From Ligilactobacillus sp. WC1T17 (GTDB taxonomy: Bacteria > Bacillota > Bacilli > Lactobacillales > Lactobacillaceae), in contig FOCC01000002.1 of assembly GCA_900110005.1 (NCBI GenBank), positions 124,001 to 188,000 on the forward strand: DNA of 64,000 nucleotides, given 5' to 3'. A model generated the notes under the pieces. That model was not told the origin of the DNA, ran no database searches, and was given only the letters and a program-made list of their open reading frames with translations. Below, piece after piece: positions 40,528 through 49,260 of the stretch. Both the position numbers and the translations under genes were made by a program. Position 1 is the first letter of the stretch. Each line of letters starts with the position of its first letter.

Positions 40528-41130
40528 ATGGGGGTTACTATGTTTATCGGATATTACAATTACGCCGTTATGTTAACTTACTTAAGCATGCTAATTTCAT
40601 TTGGTGGCATTAGCTATGCTGTTGACGGCAATATTTTTGCAGCTTGCATATGTTTATTAATTTCTGGCATCTGTGATACTTTTGACGGCAAAATTGCACG
40701 CACTAAAAAACGTACTCACCATGAAAAACGCTTTGGCATTCAACTTGACTCCTTATCTGACGTCGTTTGCTTTGGTGTCTTACCCGCAACCATTACTTAC
40801 CGTTTAGGCGGTCCACACAACCACCTTACCTTAGCTGTGTGTGCTTTATATGTTTTAGCAGCTATTATTCGCTTAAGCTGGTTTAATGTTGACGAAGAAG
40901 TCCGCCAAGATCAAACCAGTACTGACCGCAAATATTATACTGGTTTGCCTGTAACAGTCAGTGCATTTGTCTATCCCGTTATCTGTTTAATAACTTCTTT
41001 GTATCAAGCTATTATTATTGCAACTCTTCTTTTAGCTATCTTGGCTATTGCTTTTGTAGCACCAATTAAAGTGCCTAAGCTGAACTTTTCGCTGCATCGC
41101 CAAAAAGAAAAGGATGAAAAACATGCCTAA
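40528..41130 (+). CDS. pssA: CDP-diacylglycerol-serine O-phosphatidyltransferase
   Basis: CDP-DAG + serine to phosphatidylserine. 200 residues from the ATG at 40528, or 196 from that at 40540. CDP-alcohol phosphotransferase signature split over CDTFDGKIAR and GIQLDSLSD (D..DG..AR...G...D...D). The companion CFGVLPA and the preceding LISGIC match the clostridial short PssA, not the proteobacterial one. About six membrane helices. First gene of a three-gene operon, overlapping psd. Confidence 0.9.
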   Translation: MGVTMFIGYYNYAVMLTYLSMLISFGGISYAVDGNIFAACICLLISGICDTFDGKIARTKKRTHHEKRFGIQLDSLSDVVCFGVLPATITYRLGGPHNHLTLAVCALYVLAAIIRLSWFNVDEEVRQDQTSTDRKYYTGLPVTVSAFVYPVICLITSLYQAIIIATLLLAILAIAFVAPIKVPKLNFSLHRQKEKDEKHA

Positions 41131-41950
41131 TTCGCAAAATCATTTTGTTTCCTGGCTTTATACGACTGTTTCAGGTCGTCTCTTTTTAAAGGGTCTTTTA
41201 CACTCCAAAGCTTTAAAAGCTGCTGAACTTTACGTTAAATCACCAGCTTCTAAGAAAATCATCCCAGCTTTTATTAAGCAAAACCAGCTTGACATGACAG
41301 AATACGGCCATGTTAATTACCATTCTTATGCTGAATTTTTCAGTCGCCAAAGGTTAGCACAATATCAAACTTTTGATACTAATCCCAAGCATTTTATTGC
41401 TCCTTGCGACAGTTTTCTTTCAGCTTATCAGCTCGATCAGCAGTCTGTCTTTAAAATCAAAAATTCAAGCTACCGTGTCAGCGACTTTTTAGACGATACC
41501 ACCTTAGCTCAAAAGTTTAAAAATGGTCTGTGCCTCGTTTTTCGCTTAGAAGCATCGGATTACCACCGTTACTGCTATGTTGATGATTGTTTTAAACACC
41601 AAGACCATTTTTTAGAAGGTGTCTTGCATAGTGTGCAGCCTCTAGCCTTAGAACAAGCACCCGTCTTCATCAAGAACCGGCGCTTATGGACCTTGTTGGA
41701 AACCAAACACTTTGGCCTGATTGTTCAAACCGAGATTGGTGCTTTACTCGTTGGTGGCATCAAAAACAACCATCAGACAGGGCATTTTATCAAGGGAGAA
41801 GAAATGGGCCGCTTCGAGTTACACGGTTCAACTATTGTCCTTTTGCTGGAAAAAGATCAAGTTAAATTAACTGCTAAATATCAGCCCGCTTTTAAAACCG
41901 AAGTTAAAGTAAGACAAGGAGATTGGATTGCCGATGCCCTTAACGCTTAA
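41123..41950 (+). CDS. psd: Phosphatidylserine decarboxylase
   Basis: Makes phosphatidylethanolamine. 275 residues from the ATG at 41123, placed 8 nt after AAAGGA; an ATG at 41114 is inside that site. Pyruvoyl enzyme: Asp in APCDSFLSAYQ, His in EASDYHRYCYVDD and the self-cleavage Ser of HGST in RFELHGSTIVLLL form the expected triad. The residue before GST is His instead of the usual Gly/Phe, and ENSRE is degenerate to KNRRL; otherwise the clostridial pattern is kept. Overlaps both neighbours, so it is translationally coupled. Confidence 0.9.
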   Translation: MPNSQNHFVSWLYTTVSGRLFLKGLLHSKALKAAELYVKSPASKKIIPAFIKQNQLDMTEYGHVNYHSYAEFFSRQRLAQYQTFDTNPKHFIAPCDSFLSAYQLDQQSVFKIKNSSYRVSDFLDDTTLAQKFKNGLCLVFRLEASDYHRYCYVDDCFKHQDHFLEGVLHSVQPLALEQAPVFIKNRRLWTLLETKHFGLIVQTEIGALLVGGIKNNHQTGHFIKGEEMGRFELHGSTIVLLLEKDQVKLTAKYQPAFKTEVKVRQGDWIADALNA

Positions 41951-42581
41951 AAAATTGCTACCTAAATATGCCATTTTACCTTTAATTACAGTTGTTGTTT
42001 GGAATATGGCCGTTTACTTCGGCAGTCGCTTCTTTTCGACAGGGCTCTACCATTATAATTTGACGAGTCGCTTTGATGACATGATTCCGCTTGTACCTTG
42101 GACGGTAGTTATTTATTTAGGCTGTTATCTTTTTTGGATTGTCAATTATATTTTAAGTTGTCAAACTACGAAAGCAAAAGTTGCTCAATTTACCAGCGCT
42201 GACATTCTGGGTAAAACGGTCTGTCTCATTTTTTATTTATGCCTGCCAACTACTAATATCCGGCCTGAAATCACAGGAACCGACTTTTTTTCGCACCTTA
42301 TGCTTTGGCTGTATCAAACCGATGCTGCGGACAACTTGCTGCCTTCAATCCATTGCCTGATCAGCTGGCTATGCTTTATTGGTGTTCGCAAATTAGACCA
42401 TATCCCGCGCTGGTGGAAAATAGTTTCGCTTATGATTGCTATCTTAATCTGCCTTTCAACTCTAACCACCAAGCAACACGTTATTATCGACGTTTTAGCT
42501 GGTATTTTCTTGGCGGAAAGTTGCTATTTTATTGCCCAAAAATTTACCCCACTCAAGCCTTTAGTCAATTGGATTAAATAA
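41934..42581 (+). CDS. PAP2-superfamily membrane phosphatase (PAP2_3-like)
   Basis: 215 residues from the ATG at 41934 with AAGGAG upstream. Five or six membrane helices. The phosphatase signature can be seen as LPSIHCLISW (motif 2, PSxH) and TKQHVIIDVLAG (motif 3, HxxxD); motif 1 is weak. This spelling is nearer to the PAP2_3/inositol-phosphorylceramide-type branch than to PgpB. Its start lies inside psd. Likely roles are dephosphorylating phosphatidate or PGP, or exchange of head groups. Substrate unknown. Confidence 0.8.
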   Translation: MPLTLKKLLPKYAILPLITVVVWNMAVYFGSRFFSTGLYHYNLTSRFDDMIPLVPWTVVIYLGCYLFWIVNYILSCQTTKAKVAQFTSADILGKTVCLIFYLCLPTTNIRPEITGTDFFSHLMLWLYQTDAADNLLPSIHCLISWLCFIGVRKLDHIPRWWKIVSLMIAILICLSTLTTKQHVIIDVLAGIFLAESCYFIAQKFTPLKPLVNWIK

Positions 42582-42585
42582 AAGC

Positions 42586-42622
42586 AACCCCATAAGTTGG
42601 AACATAGCTAGCTTATGGGGTT
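42586..42622 (+). terminator. Probable terminator of the pssA-psd-PAP2 operon
   Basis: 11-bp stem AACCCCATAAG (42586-42596) and CTTATGGGGTT (42612-42622), 15-nt loop, only a short T-rich tail. Confidence 0.7.
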
Positions 42623-42666
42623 ATTAATATCAAAAATTAAAGAATAATATAGAGGAGAAAGTGGAT

Positions 42667-42918
42667 ATGCCAAGTAAAATATTTTTCGAAAAAAAGTATA
42701 ACAACAGTAAAATTTGGTGGGTCACACGCGGATAAGTCGCAGATGGTGACCTGCTTCTGCTGGAAAAAGGCCCGCTTGAGATTAGTTTTGATCAGAAAAC
42801 CATTCTCAACTTGTGGCAAGATTTTCCGGACAAATTTACCCCAGACCAAATTGCCATTTTCAAAAAAGAAGAACCATACTGGGCTAATTTCTTTGCAGAT
42901 AGATTATCTAGCAAGTAA
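42667..42918 (+). pseudogene. Small gene with a premature stop codon
   Basis: GAGGAGAAAG and ATG at 42667 start a frame of 84 codons ending in TAA (42916-42918), interrupted by TAA at 42733-42735 (codon 23). The rest is well formed: RKxY-like MPSKIFFEKKYNNSKI before the stop, ILNLWQDFPDKFTPDQI and EEPYWANFFADRL after it. With one base change it would be an 83-residue soluble protein. I do not recognise the family. Truncation is the simplest reading; programmed read-through is unlikely. Confidence 0.65.
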
Positions 42919-43050
42919 AAAAGTATATCATATTGGTAAATATTTGCAGCAATATGACTTAATTATCTTGTTATCAAGCAATTGCTAAAAGATTATATTA
43001 ATCACCTTTATTTCGTTTATGCTGATATATTTAACAAAAAGGGCCGTGAT

Positions 43051-43768
43051 ATGACCAATTCAAAATTAAAAAGAAAAGCAAGCCAAATCCTTAATCAAAG
43101 CACATTTAAAGCAAAAGCAGTGAATTTATATTTTCCAGTTGCTCTTTATCTTTTTTGTTTTCATATTTGGGACTATTATAATTCTTGGATATTTTTAATT
43201 GACGCAAAGATAGAGTTGCAATTTTTTATGTTCTTAAGCTCGCTATTGATTGTAAATATTCTTACAGGCATTATCTTATCTTTGGCACTTAAAATCGTCA
43301 CTTTTAATTGTCTAGATTTGACATATCACAAAAATTTACAAGAAACCATCCAAACAAGCAAAGGACTTGGTATCTTTACCAGTTATCAAAAAAAATGCTA
43401 TTCTTATGCTAAAATATATCGTAAAAATTATGCTGCTTGCTATCGTTAAGGGGATTCTCCTTACACTGTGTGCCTTGTTGTTCTTAGTTTCTGCTATTAT
43501 AAAGGGTTTAACTTATTCTCAAACGCTATTTATCGTGAAAGATTTAATAAAAAAGACAAGCCATCTCAATTATAGACGTTATTACTCAAAGTCAAAGACT
43601 AATGCATGGACATAATGGGAATATTTTTGCTTACAATTAAGTTTTATTGGCTGGTATTTATTAGTTATCATGACTTGTGGTATTGCCTTAATTTGGGTTT
43701 ATCCCTATATCCAAACTACCAATGCTCTATACTATCGAAACTTGGTCAAGACAATGAACGAACCGTAA
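43051..43768 (+). pseudogene. DUF975-type membrane protein, frameshifted and interrupted
   Basis: Frame 1 starts MTNSKLKRKASQILN at 43051 and runs through two hydrophobic segments, then loses phase at an A8 run (43388-43395). The family pattern continues in the next frame (NAILMLKYIVKIM, KGILLTLCALLFLV) until TAA at 43613-43615, and then resumes in that same frame as WEYFCLQLSFIGWYLL and YPYIQTTNALYYRNLV to 43766-43768. This last piece is the DUF975 C-terminus. At least one indel and one nonsense mutation, so no full product. Confidence 0.8.
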
Positions 43769-43807
43769 CAAGCTAAAGTATAATATTTATATAGTCTATT
43801 TTTGTCA

Positions 43808-43834
43808 AAGCGCCCCTCTTTTAGAGGGGCGCTT
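43808..43834. terminator. Strong bidirectional hairpin
   Basis: GC-rich stem AAGCGCCCCTCT / AGAGGGGCGCTT with a 3-nt loop (or a 10-bp stem with 5), with T-rich flank to the right and left. It separates the two broken genes. Confidence 0.8.
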
Positions 43835-43847
43835 ATTTTATAAAAAC

Positions 43848-44066
43848 TTATATCGTCAACCGTTCATCATGAATATTTTTACGGGATACGCCCGCAGCTC
43901 TCACATTTTTTTCAACCTTTAAGACGGTAGGCGCTGCTCCAACCACAATAAATTGGCCTTTTGCAAGTGAAATAATGGTTTGGTGTGAGACTTCTAAGAC
44001 TTCTGCCAATTCTTCTTGGGTCATACCAAGTTAGATTTTGCTATTAAATACAATCGTAAGACGCTC
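43848..44066 (-). pseudogene. XRE-type helix-turn-helix regulator remnant
   Basis: Minus-strand frame: ERLTIVFNSKI, stop (TAA at 44031-44033), then LGMTQEELAEVLEVSHQTII and SLAKG, a clear HTH_3 core. The rest of 58 codons from the ATG at 44022-44024 reads VVGAAPTVLKVEKNV and ends HDERLTI before TAA. There is no ribosome site for this ATG. The internal stop inside the HTH and missing N-terminus mark it as broken; the tail after the HTH does not look like an ordinary YgzD-type continuation. Confidence 0.65.
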
Positions 44067-44067
44067 C

Positions 44068-44108
44068 AAATAAGTAAACAACAACAGTGCGTTGTTGTTT
44101 ACTTATTT
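44068..44108. repeat. 18-bp perfect inverted repeat between an HTH remnant and a DUF1304 gene
   Basis: AAATAAGTAAACAACAAC (44068-44085), loop AGTGC, GTTGTTGTTTACTTATTT (44091-44108). The stem is AT-rich and its centre lies about 60 bp upstream of the DUF1304 start. It is followed on the plus strand by TTTT, so it may be a terminator, but its length and perfect symmetry also suit an operator for a dimeric regulator. Confidence 0.7.
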
Positions 44109-44146
44109 TTTTAAGCTTGCTAAGATATATTTAGGAGGCGATTTTC

Positions 44147-44512
44147 ATGCATAAGATTGGTTTAATTTTCGCATTTATTGTAGCACTAGAAGCCTTTTAC
44201 ATCATGGGTTTAGAAATGTTTGGTTCAAATGAAAAGCTGGCCCAAACCTTTAAAATGGATATAAACTATGTTAAGCAAACCCAAGCACGCGTGGCGATGG
44301 CCAACCAAGGTTTATACAATGGTTTTTTAGGGGCTGGACTTATGATGTCTTTATACATCTTGCCTGCTTCTGCTCAATTTATGGCTACTGCGATGTTTTT
44401 AGTCTTTGTGACCATCGCTGCTATTTACGGCTGGCTATCCACTAAAAACATCTCCGTCCTCTTCTTACAAGGGACACCCGCTATCATCGCTTTGATATTT
44501 TGGTGCCTTTAA
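44147..44512 (+). CDS. DUF1304 family membrane protein
   Basis: 121 residues, four membrane helices, matching the DUF1304 pattern: short N-terminal helix, LEAFYIMGLEMFG, then NQGLYNGFLGAGL (a family hallmark), then IYGWLSTK. RBS AGGAGG. Function unknown; family members are small inner-membrane proteins often near stress or transport genes. It appears intact despite the broken genes around it. Confidence 0.82.
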   Translation: MHKIGLIFAFIVALEAFYIMGLEMFGSNEKLAQTFKMDINYVKQTQARVAMANQGLYNGFLGAGLMMSLYILPASAQFMATAMFLVFVTIAAIYGWLSTKNISVLFLQGTPAIIALIFWCL

Positions 44513-44657
44513 AACAACCATTGCTCCTCACCCTTTGTACAAGCCAAAGCAGCCACCGGCGATGCCAAAGCTCTTTAAAGGATACTCAAAATAGCGCTGC
44601 TGTGCTAGACCGTATCATACCTTAATAAATATCATACGCATATAAATTAAATATAAA

Positions 44658-44692
44658 AAATAAGACCCCGCCAACATAACGGGGTCTTATTT
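44658..44692. terminator. Terminator between DUF1304 gene and the MCP fragment
   Basis: 13-bp stem AAATAAGACCCCG (44658-44670) / CGGGGTCTTATTT (44680-44692), 9-nt loop. The run from 44513 to 44657 upstream of it holds no readable gene. Confidence 0.85.
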
Positions 44693-44736
44693 TTCAGCAT
44701 AGCTTAACTCAAGCTTTTATTTTAAACTAGCAGATA

Positions 44737-44943
44737 TTATTCTTCGACTTCAAAACGGTCAGTATTATGCTTCAAATTATTAGCAATATCATGCAAATCG
44801 CCAACATGTTGACCAAATTCATCCATCGTTGCCAAAACTTCTTCAGAGTTAGCAGAAACTTCCTGGGTCCCAGCGGCATTTTCCTGAGTTGAAGCAGAAA
44901 TACTTTCCAATCCTTCCAGCCTAATTTGAACATTTTTCGTTTT
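44737..44943 (-). pseudogene. Methyl-accepting chemotaxis protein, C-terminal tail remnant
   Basis: Minus-strand frame with a stop immediately upstream (44944-44946) and no start. It encodes IRLEGLESISASTQENAAGT, then QEVSANSEEVLATMDEF and ends NTDRFEVEE. This is the last helix of a receptor signalling domain and is closely similar to the tail of the remnant at 1894-2693 (ENISAATEENAAGTQEV). Only about 65 codons remain. It sits directly downstream of rny. Confidence 0.85.
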
Positions 44944-44962
44944 TTATATTTCCCAGGGCATA

Positions 44963-44996
44963 AAAAAACAGTTAGCAGCCTTTTGGCTGCTAACTG
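44963..44996 (-). terminator. Terminator of rny
   Basis: Stem CAGTTAGCAGCC / GGCTGCTAACTG (12 bp) with a TTTT loop and a minus-strand TTTTTTTA tail. Confidence 0.9.
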
Positions 44997-44998
44997 TC

Positions 44999-46570
44999 TT
45001 ATTTGGCATATTCAATCGCCCGTGTTTCACGAATAACCGTAACTTTAATATGTCCTGGATATTCCAGTTCTGTTTCAATTTTATTTTTAATATCCCGTGC
45101 CAAAACGGCAGCGCCATTGTCATCAATTTTTTCGGGTTGTACAATAACTCTGACTTCTCGACCAGCCTGAATAGCATAGCTCTTCTTGACACCTTCGAAT
45201 TCATTAGAAATATTTTCTAATTTTTCCAAACGATGGATATAATTTTCCAAGGATTCGCTCCGAGCCCCTGGACGAGCTGCTGAAACAGCGTCAGCAGCTG
45301 CTACTAAGACAGCAATTACTGACTTAGCTTCCACATCGCCGTGATGTGATGCAATAGTATTGACAACCAATTCATTTTCATGATACTTTTTGGCCAATTC
45401 AACCCCAATTTCAACATGGGATCCATCAACTTCATGATCCACTGCCTTGCCAATATCATGCAATAGTCCTGCGCGTTTCGCTAATGTAACATCTTCACCT
45501 AATTCAGCAGCAAGTACACCTGCAATCTTAGCGACTTCAATCGAATGTTCCAGCACATTTTGGCCATAGCTAGTCCGATAATTAAGTCGTCCAACGGTCT
45601 TAATCATGTCTGGCTGCATTGAATGAATGCCCAAATCAAAGATGGTTTCTTCACCTTTTTCTCTAATTTTGGTATCCATCTCCCGTGTAGCCTTTTCGAC
45701 CATTTCTTCAATTCTGGCAGGATGAATCCGACCATCTTGAATTAATTTTTCAAGTGCCATCTTGGCAATCTCCCGCCGTACCGGATCAAAGCCACTCAAA
45801 ACGACTGCTTCAGGCGTATCATCAATGATTAAATCAATCCCTGTTAACGTTTCAAGCGTCCGAATATTGCGACCTTCTCGCCCGATAATTCGACCTTTCA
45901 TCTCATCATTAGGCAAGCTAACAACTGAAACCGTCGTTTCGGAAACCATATCAGCTGCACTGCGCTGAATTGCCTGAGCAATCAAATCCTTAGCTGTACG
46001 GTCCGCTTGGGCTTTAGCTTCCTCTTCGCTATTTTTAATCATTACAGCCAATTCACGATCTAAGCTTGTTTTAGTTTCTTTCAAAATTAAAGCTTTAGCC
46101 TGCTCCCGTGTCAAAGCAGCAATCTCTTCTAGCTTTTCTTCTTGCTTTTTTTCAAGTGAAGAAATATTGGCGCGCTTAGTTTCTAATTGTTGTTGATTAA
46201 AGTCAAGTTGTTTTTCGCGACGTTCAATCGTATGTTCCCGTTTTTCGAGAGCTGTATCTTTACGATCGATGTTCTCTTCACGCGCTAACAAACGATTTTC
46301 TTGTTTTTGCACTTCAGAGCGTCGTTCCTTCAACTCATCTTCAACTTCACTACGATATCGTTGACTTTCATCTTTAGCCTCAAGAATAGCCTCCTTCTTT
46401 TGGGCAGCTGCTTCTTTTTTAGCAGTAGCCAAAATACCTTCAGCTGTCCGCGAAGCAGCATCTAAGGTCTTTTCATAGCTATTTTTGCGGTATAAAATAC
46501 CAACGAAAAATCCAAGCACTAATGTTACAATGGCGATTACGAGAACGCTAATTATAAATGTTGTACTCAT
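44999..46570 (-). CDS. rny: Ribonuclease Y
   Basis: 523 residues. N-terminal TM helix (about 5-25), a long coiled coil to about 200, KH domain [19 protein letters not shown], and HD domain with [12 protein letters not shown]. Membrane-anchored endoribonuclease that begins mRNA turnover. Normal length. Confidence 0.97.
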   Translation of the reverse strand: MSTTFIISVLVIAIVTLVLGFFVGILYRKNSYEKTLDAASRTAEGILATAKKEAAAQKKEAILEAKDESQRYRSEVEDELKERRSEVQKQENRLLAREENIDRKDTALEKREHTIERREKQLDFNQQQLETKRANISSLEKKQEEKLEEIAALTREQAKALILKETKTSLDRELAVMIKNSEEEAKAQADRTAKDLIAQAIQRSAADMVSETTVSVVSLPNDEMKGRIIGREGRNIRTLETLTGIDLIIDDTPEAVVLSGFDPVRREIAKMALEKLIQDGRIHPARIEEMVEKATREMDTKIREKGEETIFDLGIHSMQPDMIKTVGRLNYRTSYGQNVLEHSIEVAKIAGVLAAELGEDVTLAKRAGLLHDIGKAVDHEVDGSHVEIGVELAKKYHENELVVNTIASHHGDVEAKSVIAVLVAAADAVSAARPGARSESLENYIHRLEKLENISNEFEGVKKSYAIQAGREVRVIVQPEKIDDNGAAVLARDIKNKIETELEYPGHIKVTVIRETRAIEYAK

Positions 46571-46735
46571 TTCGCATCCTCCATATCGTTTATAAAATTG
46601 TGTTTTAAGATGTTAATTGTTTTTTCACACACTTAATATTTTAAGGTTTTTTGATATCAGATGTCAATGATTATAAGCTTAGCCTAGTTAAAAAAGTTCT
46701 ATATAAAGAATTGTAAAACAGTTAGCCTTTATAAT

Positions 46736-46763
46736 AAAAAGGCAGTAGCGCTACTGCCTTTTT
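46736..46763 (-). terminator. Terminator of recA
   Basis: Perfect palindrome AAAAAGGCAGTAGC / GCTACTGCCTTTTT (14 bp each), with T-run on the minus strand. It falls just before the rny promoter region (46571-46735), in which I see no gene. Confidence 0.85.
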
Positions 46764-46764
46764 A

Positions 46765-47847
46765 TTATTTAGCTGCATTCTTAACAGCTTTATCATTTTC
46801 TTTAGCTGGCTGCTTGTTTTTCTTATCATCCAACAATTCCAGCTGTTCATCTTCAGTATCAGCAATACCGTAAGCTTTGCGAACTTTTTGCGTCACTGCA
46901 GCCATGACATCAGGATGCTCTTTCATGTACTTCTTGGCATTTTCCCGGCCTTGGCCAATCCGTTCTTCACCATATGAGAACCAAGAACCGCTCTTATTGA
47001 TAATTTCTTTATCAACAGCCATATCAATTAATTCGCCGGTCTTAGAAACACCTTCACCGTACATGATATCAACTTCGGCTGTCTTAAATGGCGGCGCAAC
47101 CTTGTTTTTAACCACTTTAATACGGACACGGTTACCAATAATATTAGACCCGTCCTTAATCTGTTCAGCTCTTCTAACTTCTAAGCGAATCGTAGAATAG
47201 AATTTAAGAGCCCGGCCACCAGGAGTTGTTTCAGGGTTGCCAAACATAACGCCAACTTTTTCACGAATTTGGTTGATGAATAAAGCAATCGTCTTCGTTT
47301 TATTGATTGTCCCCGATAATTTGCGCAAGGCTTGTGACATCAAACGTGCTTGCAAACCAACGTGGGTATCGCCCATTTCGCCTTCAATTTCTGCCCGCGG
47401 AACCAAAGCAGCCACTGAATCGACAACAACAATATCAATTGCGCCTGAAGATACTAAAGCATCACAAATTTCCAAGCCTTGTTCCCCTGTATCCGGTTGA
47501 GATAACAGCAATTCATCAATATTAACCCCTAAGGCTTGTGCATAAGCTGGATCCAACGCATTTTCAGCATCGATATAAGCAGCTGTACCACCACGCTTTT
47601 GCACTTCAGCTACAGCGTGTAAAGCAACGGTTGTCTTACCTGAACTTTCAGGACCGTAAATTTCAACAATTCTTCCACGGGGATAACCACCAACCCCTAA
47701 AGCTTCATCTAAAGCCAAAGAGCCTGTTGGAACTGTAGAAATACGTGTATCAGCCTTGTCGCCCATTCGCATGATTGAGCCTTTGCCAAAACTTTTTTCA
47801 ATCTTTTTAAGCGCATTGTCAAGCGCTGCTTTTCTATCGTCGCTCAC
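46765..47847 (-). CDS. recA: Recombinase RecA
   Basis: 360 residues, Walker [10 protein letters not shown] (65-73), L2 loop [15 protein letters not shown] and a lysine/asparagine-rich C-terminal tail as in lactobacilli. Strand exchange, SOS coprotease. 85 bp downstream of cinA. I see no SOS box in that gap with confidence. Confidence 0.98.
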   Translation of the reverse strand: MSDDRKAALDNALKKIEKSFGKGSIMRMGDKADTRISTVPTGSLALDEALGVGGYPRGRIVEIYGPESSGKTTVALHAVAEVQKRGGTAAYIDAENALDPAYAQALGVNIDELLLSQPDTGEQGLEICDALVSSGAIDIVVVDSVAALVPRAEIEGEMGDTHVGLQARLMSQALRKLSGTINKTKTIALFINQIREKVGVMFGNPETTPGGRALKFYSTIRLEVRRAEQIKDGSNIIGNRVRIKVVKNKVAPPFKTAEVDIMYGEGVSKTGELIDMAVDKEIINKSGSWFSYGEERIGQGRENAKKYMKEHPDVMAAVTQKVRKAYGIADTEDEQLELLDDKKNKQPAKENDKAVKNAAK

Positions 47848-47932
47848 TTGATGTCCTCCTTATAACCTGAACATTTGTTTTCCATAGATATATGATACTT
47901 GCTTTCAAACTAAAAAGCAAGTATTTTGCGAA

Positions 47933-49180
47933 CTAAAGTTTGCCTTTATTTAAGGCCTGGTTTAATAAATTCAGCCCCTCTAAAACCGTTTTGGTGCGAA
48001 TTTCAGCTCTATCACCATAAAAATGGCATAATTTAGTACTTACCGAACCGTCTTTTTGTGCTAAGCCAATCCACACGGTTCCAGCCGGATTTCCTTCTAA
48101 ACTATCTGGCCCAGCAACGCCCGTAAAGGACAGGGCAAAATCAGTATTCATCAGTTTTAAAGTCTGCTTAGCCATCCATTGAGCAGTTATTTCGCTGACA
48201 ACACCATTATCAGCAATAATGTCTTGCGGAATGTGCAAAAGTGAGGCTTTAGCTTGAGCCGCATAAGTCACAAAACCGCCATCAAAAACATTAGAAGCAC
48301 CGGAAATTGAGGTAATCGTTGCTTGAAATAAGCCACCAGTCAAACTTTCCGAAGCAGCTACTTTTTTATGCTGCTCTTTGAGCTTTGAAACTACCACTTC
48401 AGCTAAACTGTTGTCATCGCCGTAGCCATAAAAATATTGGCCAACACGCGCTTTGATTTTGACTTCTAAGGTATCTAATAAGTTGTCCGCTTGGTCCTTT
48501 GTTTTGGCTTGAGCCGTCAATCTTAAAGTTACTTCACCTACTTTGGCATAAGGAGCTAAAGTAGGATTGGTTTGCTCTTCAATTAAGTCATGCAAATCAG
48601 TTACTAATTGTGATTCGCCAATGCCATAAAAACGCAATACCCTTGAAAACAGCAAATGATCAACTCTTTGCTTTAAGCGGGGCATAATTTCATCAGTAAA
48701 CATTGGGCGCATCTCACTTGGCGGACCAGGAAGCAGAATATAATCCGGACCATTGGGATTAGAATAAAAATTACCAACTGCCATCCCAGCATGATTGGGA
48801 ATGGCTTCTGAATCCTCCAAATACATTGCCTGCACTTTATTATTTTCAGTCATAACCTTGTGATTAGCCTGGTAGTAAGCTGTAATTGAAGCTAGTGCTG
48901 CCTGGTCAAGGGCCAGCTTTTGTCCTAAAAATTTTGCTACTGTTTGCTTCGTCAAATCATCCGCTGTCGGCCCTAACCCGCCTGAAATAATAATCAAGTC
49001 ACTGCGTTTAGCCGCAATCTCCAAAACTTCTAGCATTCGTTGTTCGTTATCACCAACTGTTGTCTTAAAATAAACATCAATGCCCAATTCAGCTAACCGC
49101 CGGCTGATAAAAGTCGAATTAGTATCGGTAATTTGACCCAGTAAAATCTCAGTTCCTACTGAAATAACTTCTGCTCGCAT
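47933..49180 (-). CDS. cinA: CinA, competence/damage-inducible protein (MoCF + nicotinamide-nucleotide amidase)
   Basis: 415 residues. N-terminal MoCF domain (VISVGTEILLGQITDTN, ISGGLGPTADDLTK) and C-terminal NMN deamidase-like domain (KVAASESLTGGLFQATITSI, FTGVAGPD). Precedes recA as in many Firmicutes. Confidence 0.95.
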   Translation of the reverse strand: MRAEVISVGTEILLGQITDTNSTFISRRLAELGIDVYFKTTVGDNEQRMLEVLEIAAKRSDLIIISGGLGPTADDLTKQTVAKFLGQKLALDQAALASITAYYQANHKVMTENNKVQAMYLEDSEAIPNHAGMAVGNFYSNPNGPDYILLPGPPSEMRPMFTDEIMPRLKQRVDHLLFSRVLRFYGIGESQLVTDLHDLIEEQTNPTLAPYAKVGEVTLRLTAQAKTKDQADNLLDTLEVKIKARVGQYFYGYGDDNSLAEVVVSKLKEQHKKVAASESLTGGLFQATITSISGASNVFDGGFVTYAAQAKASLLHIPQDIIADNGVVSEITAQWMAKQTLKLMNTDFALSFTGVAGPDSLEGNPAGTVWIGLAQKDGSVSTKLCHFYGDRAEIRTKTVLEGLNLLNQALNKGKL

Positions 49181-49230
49181 TTTTTAACCACCTATCTATA
49201 AAGACGCATTTTTTTTACTTTTATTTTAAA

Positions 49231-49256
49231 AAAGGCCGCGTGAAATTGCGACCTTT
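49231..49256 (-). terminator. Terminator after pgsA
   Basis: 9-bp stem AAAGGTCGC / GCGGCCTTT on the minus strand with one G-U type imperfection, 8-nt loop, T-run. Confidence 0.7.
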
Positions 49257-49260
49257 AAAC

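Noticed and set aside
42733..42735. In-frame TAA as a possible programmed read-through or recoding site
   Set aside because: No stop-codon context, downstream stem or selenocysteine element is visible, and neighbouring genes are also broken. A simple nonsense mutation fits better.
44513..44657. Possible remnant gene in the space after DUF1304
   Set aside because: Translations in all frames gave no conserved segment, and the duplicated ATATCATAC-like words are too short to interpret.
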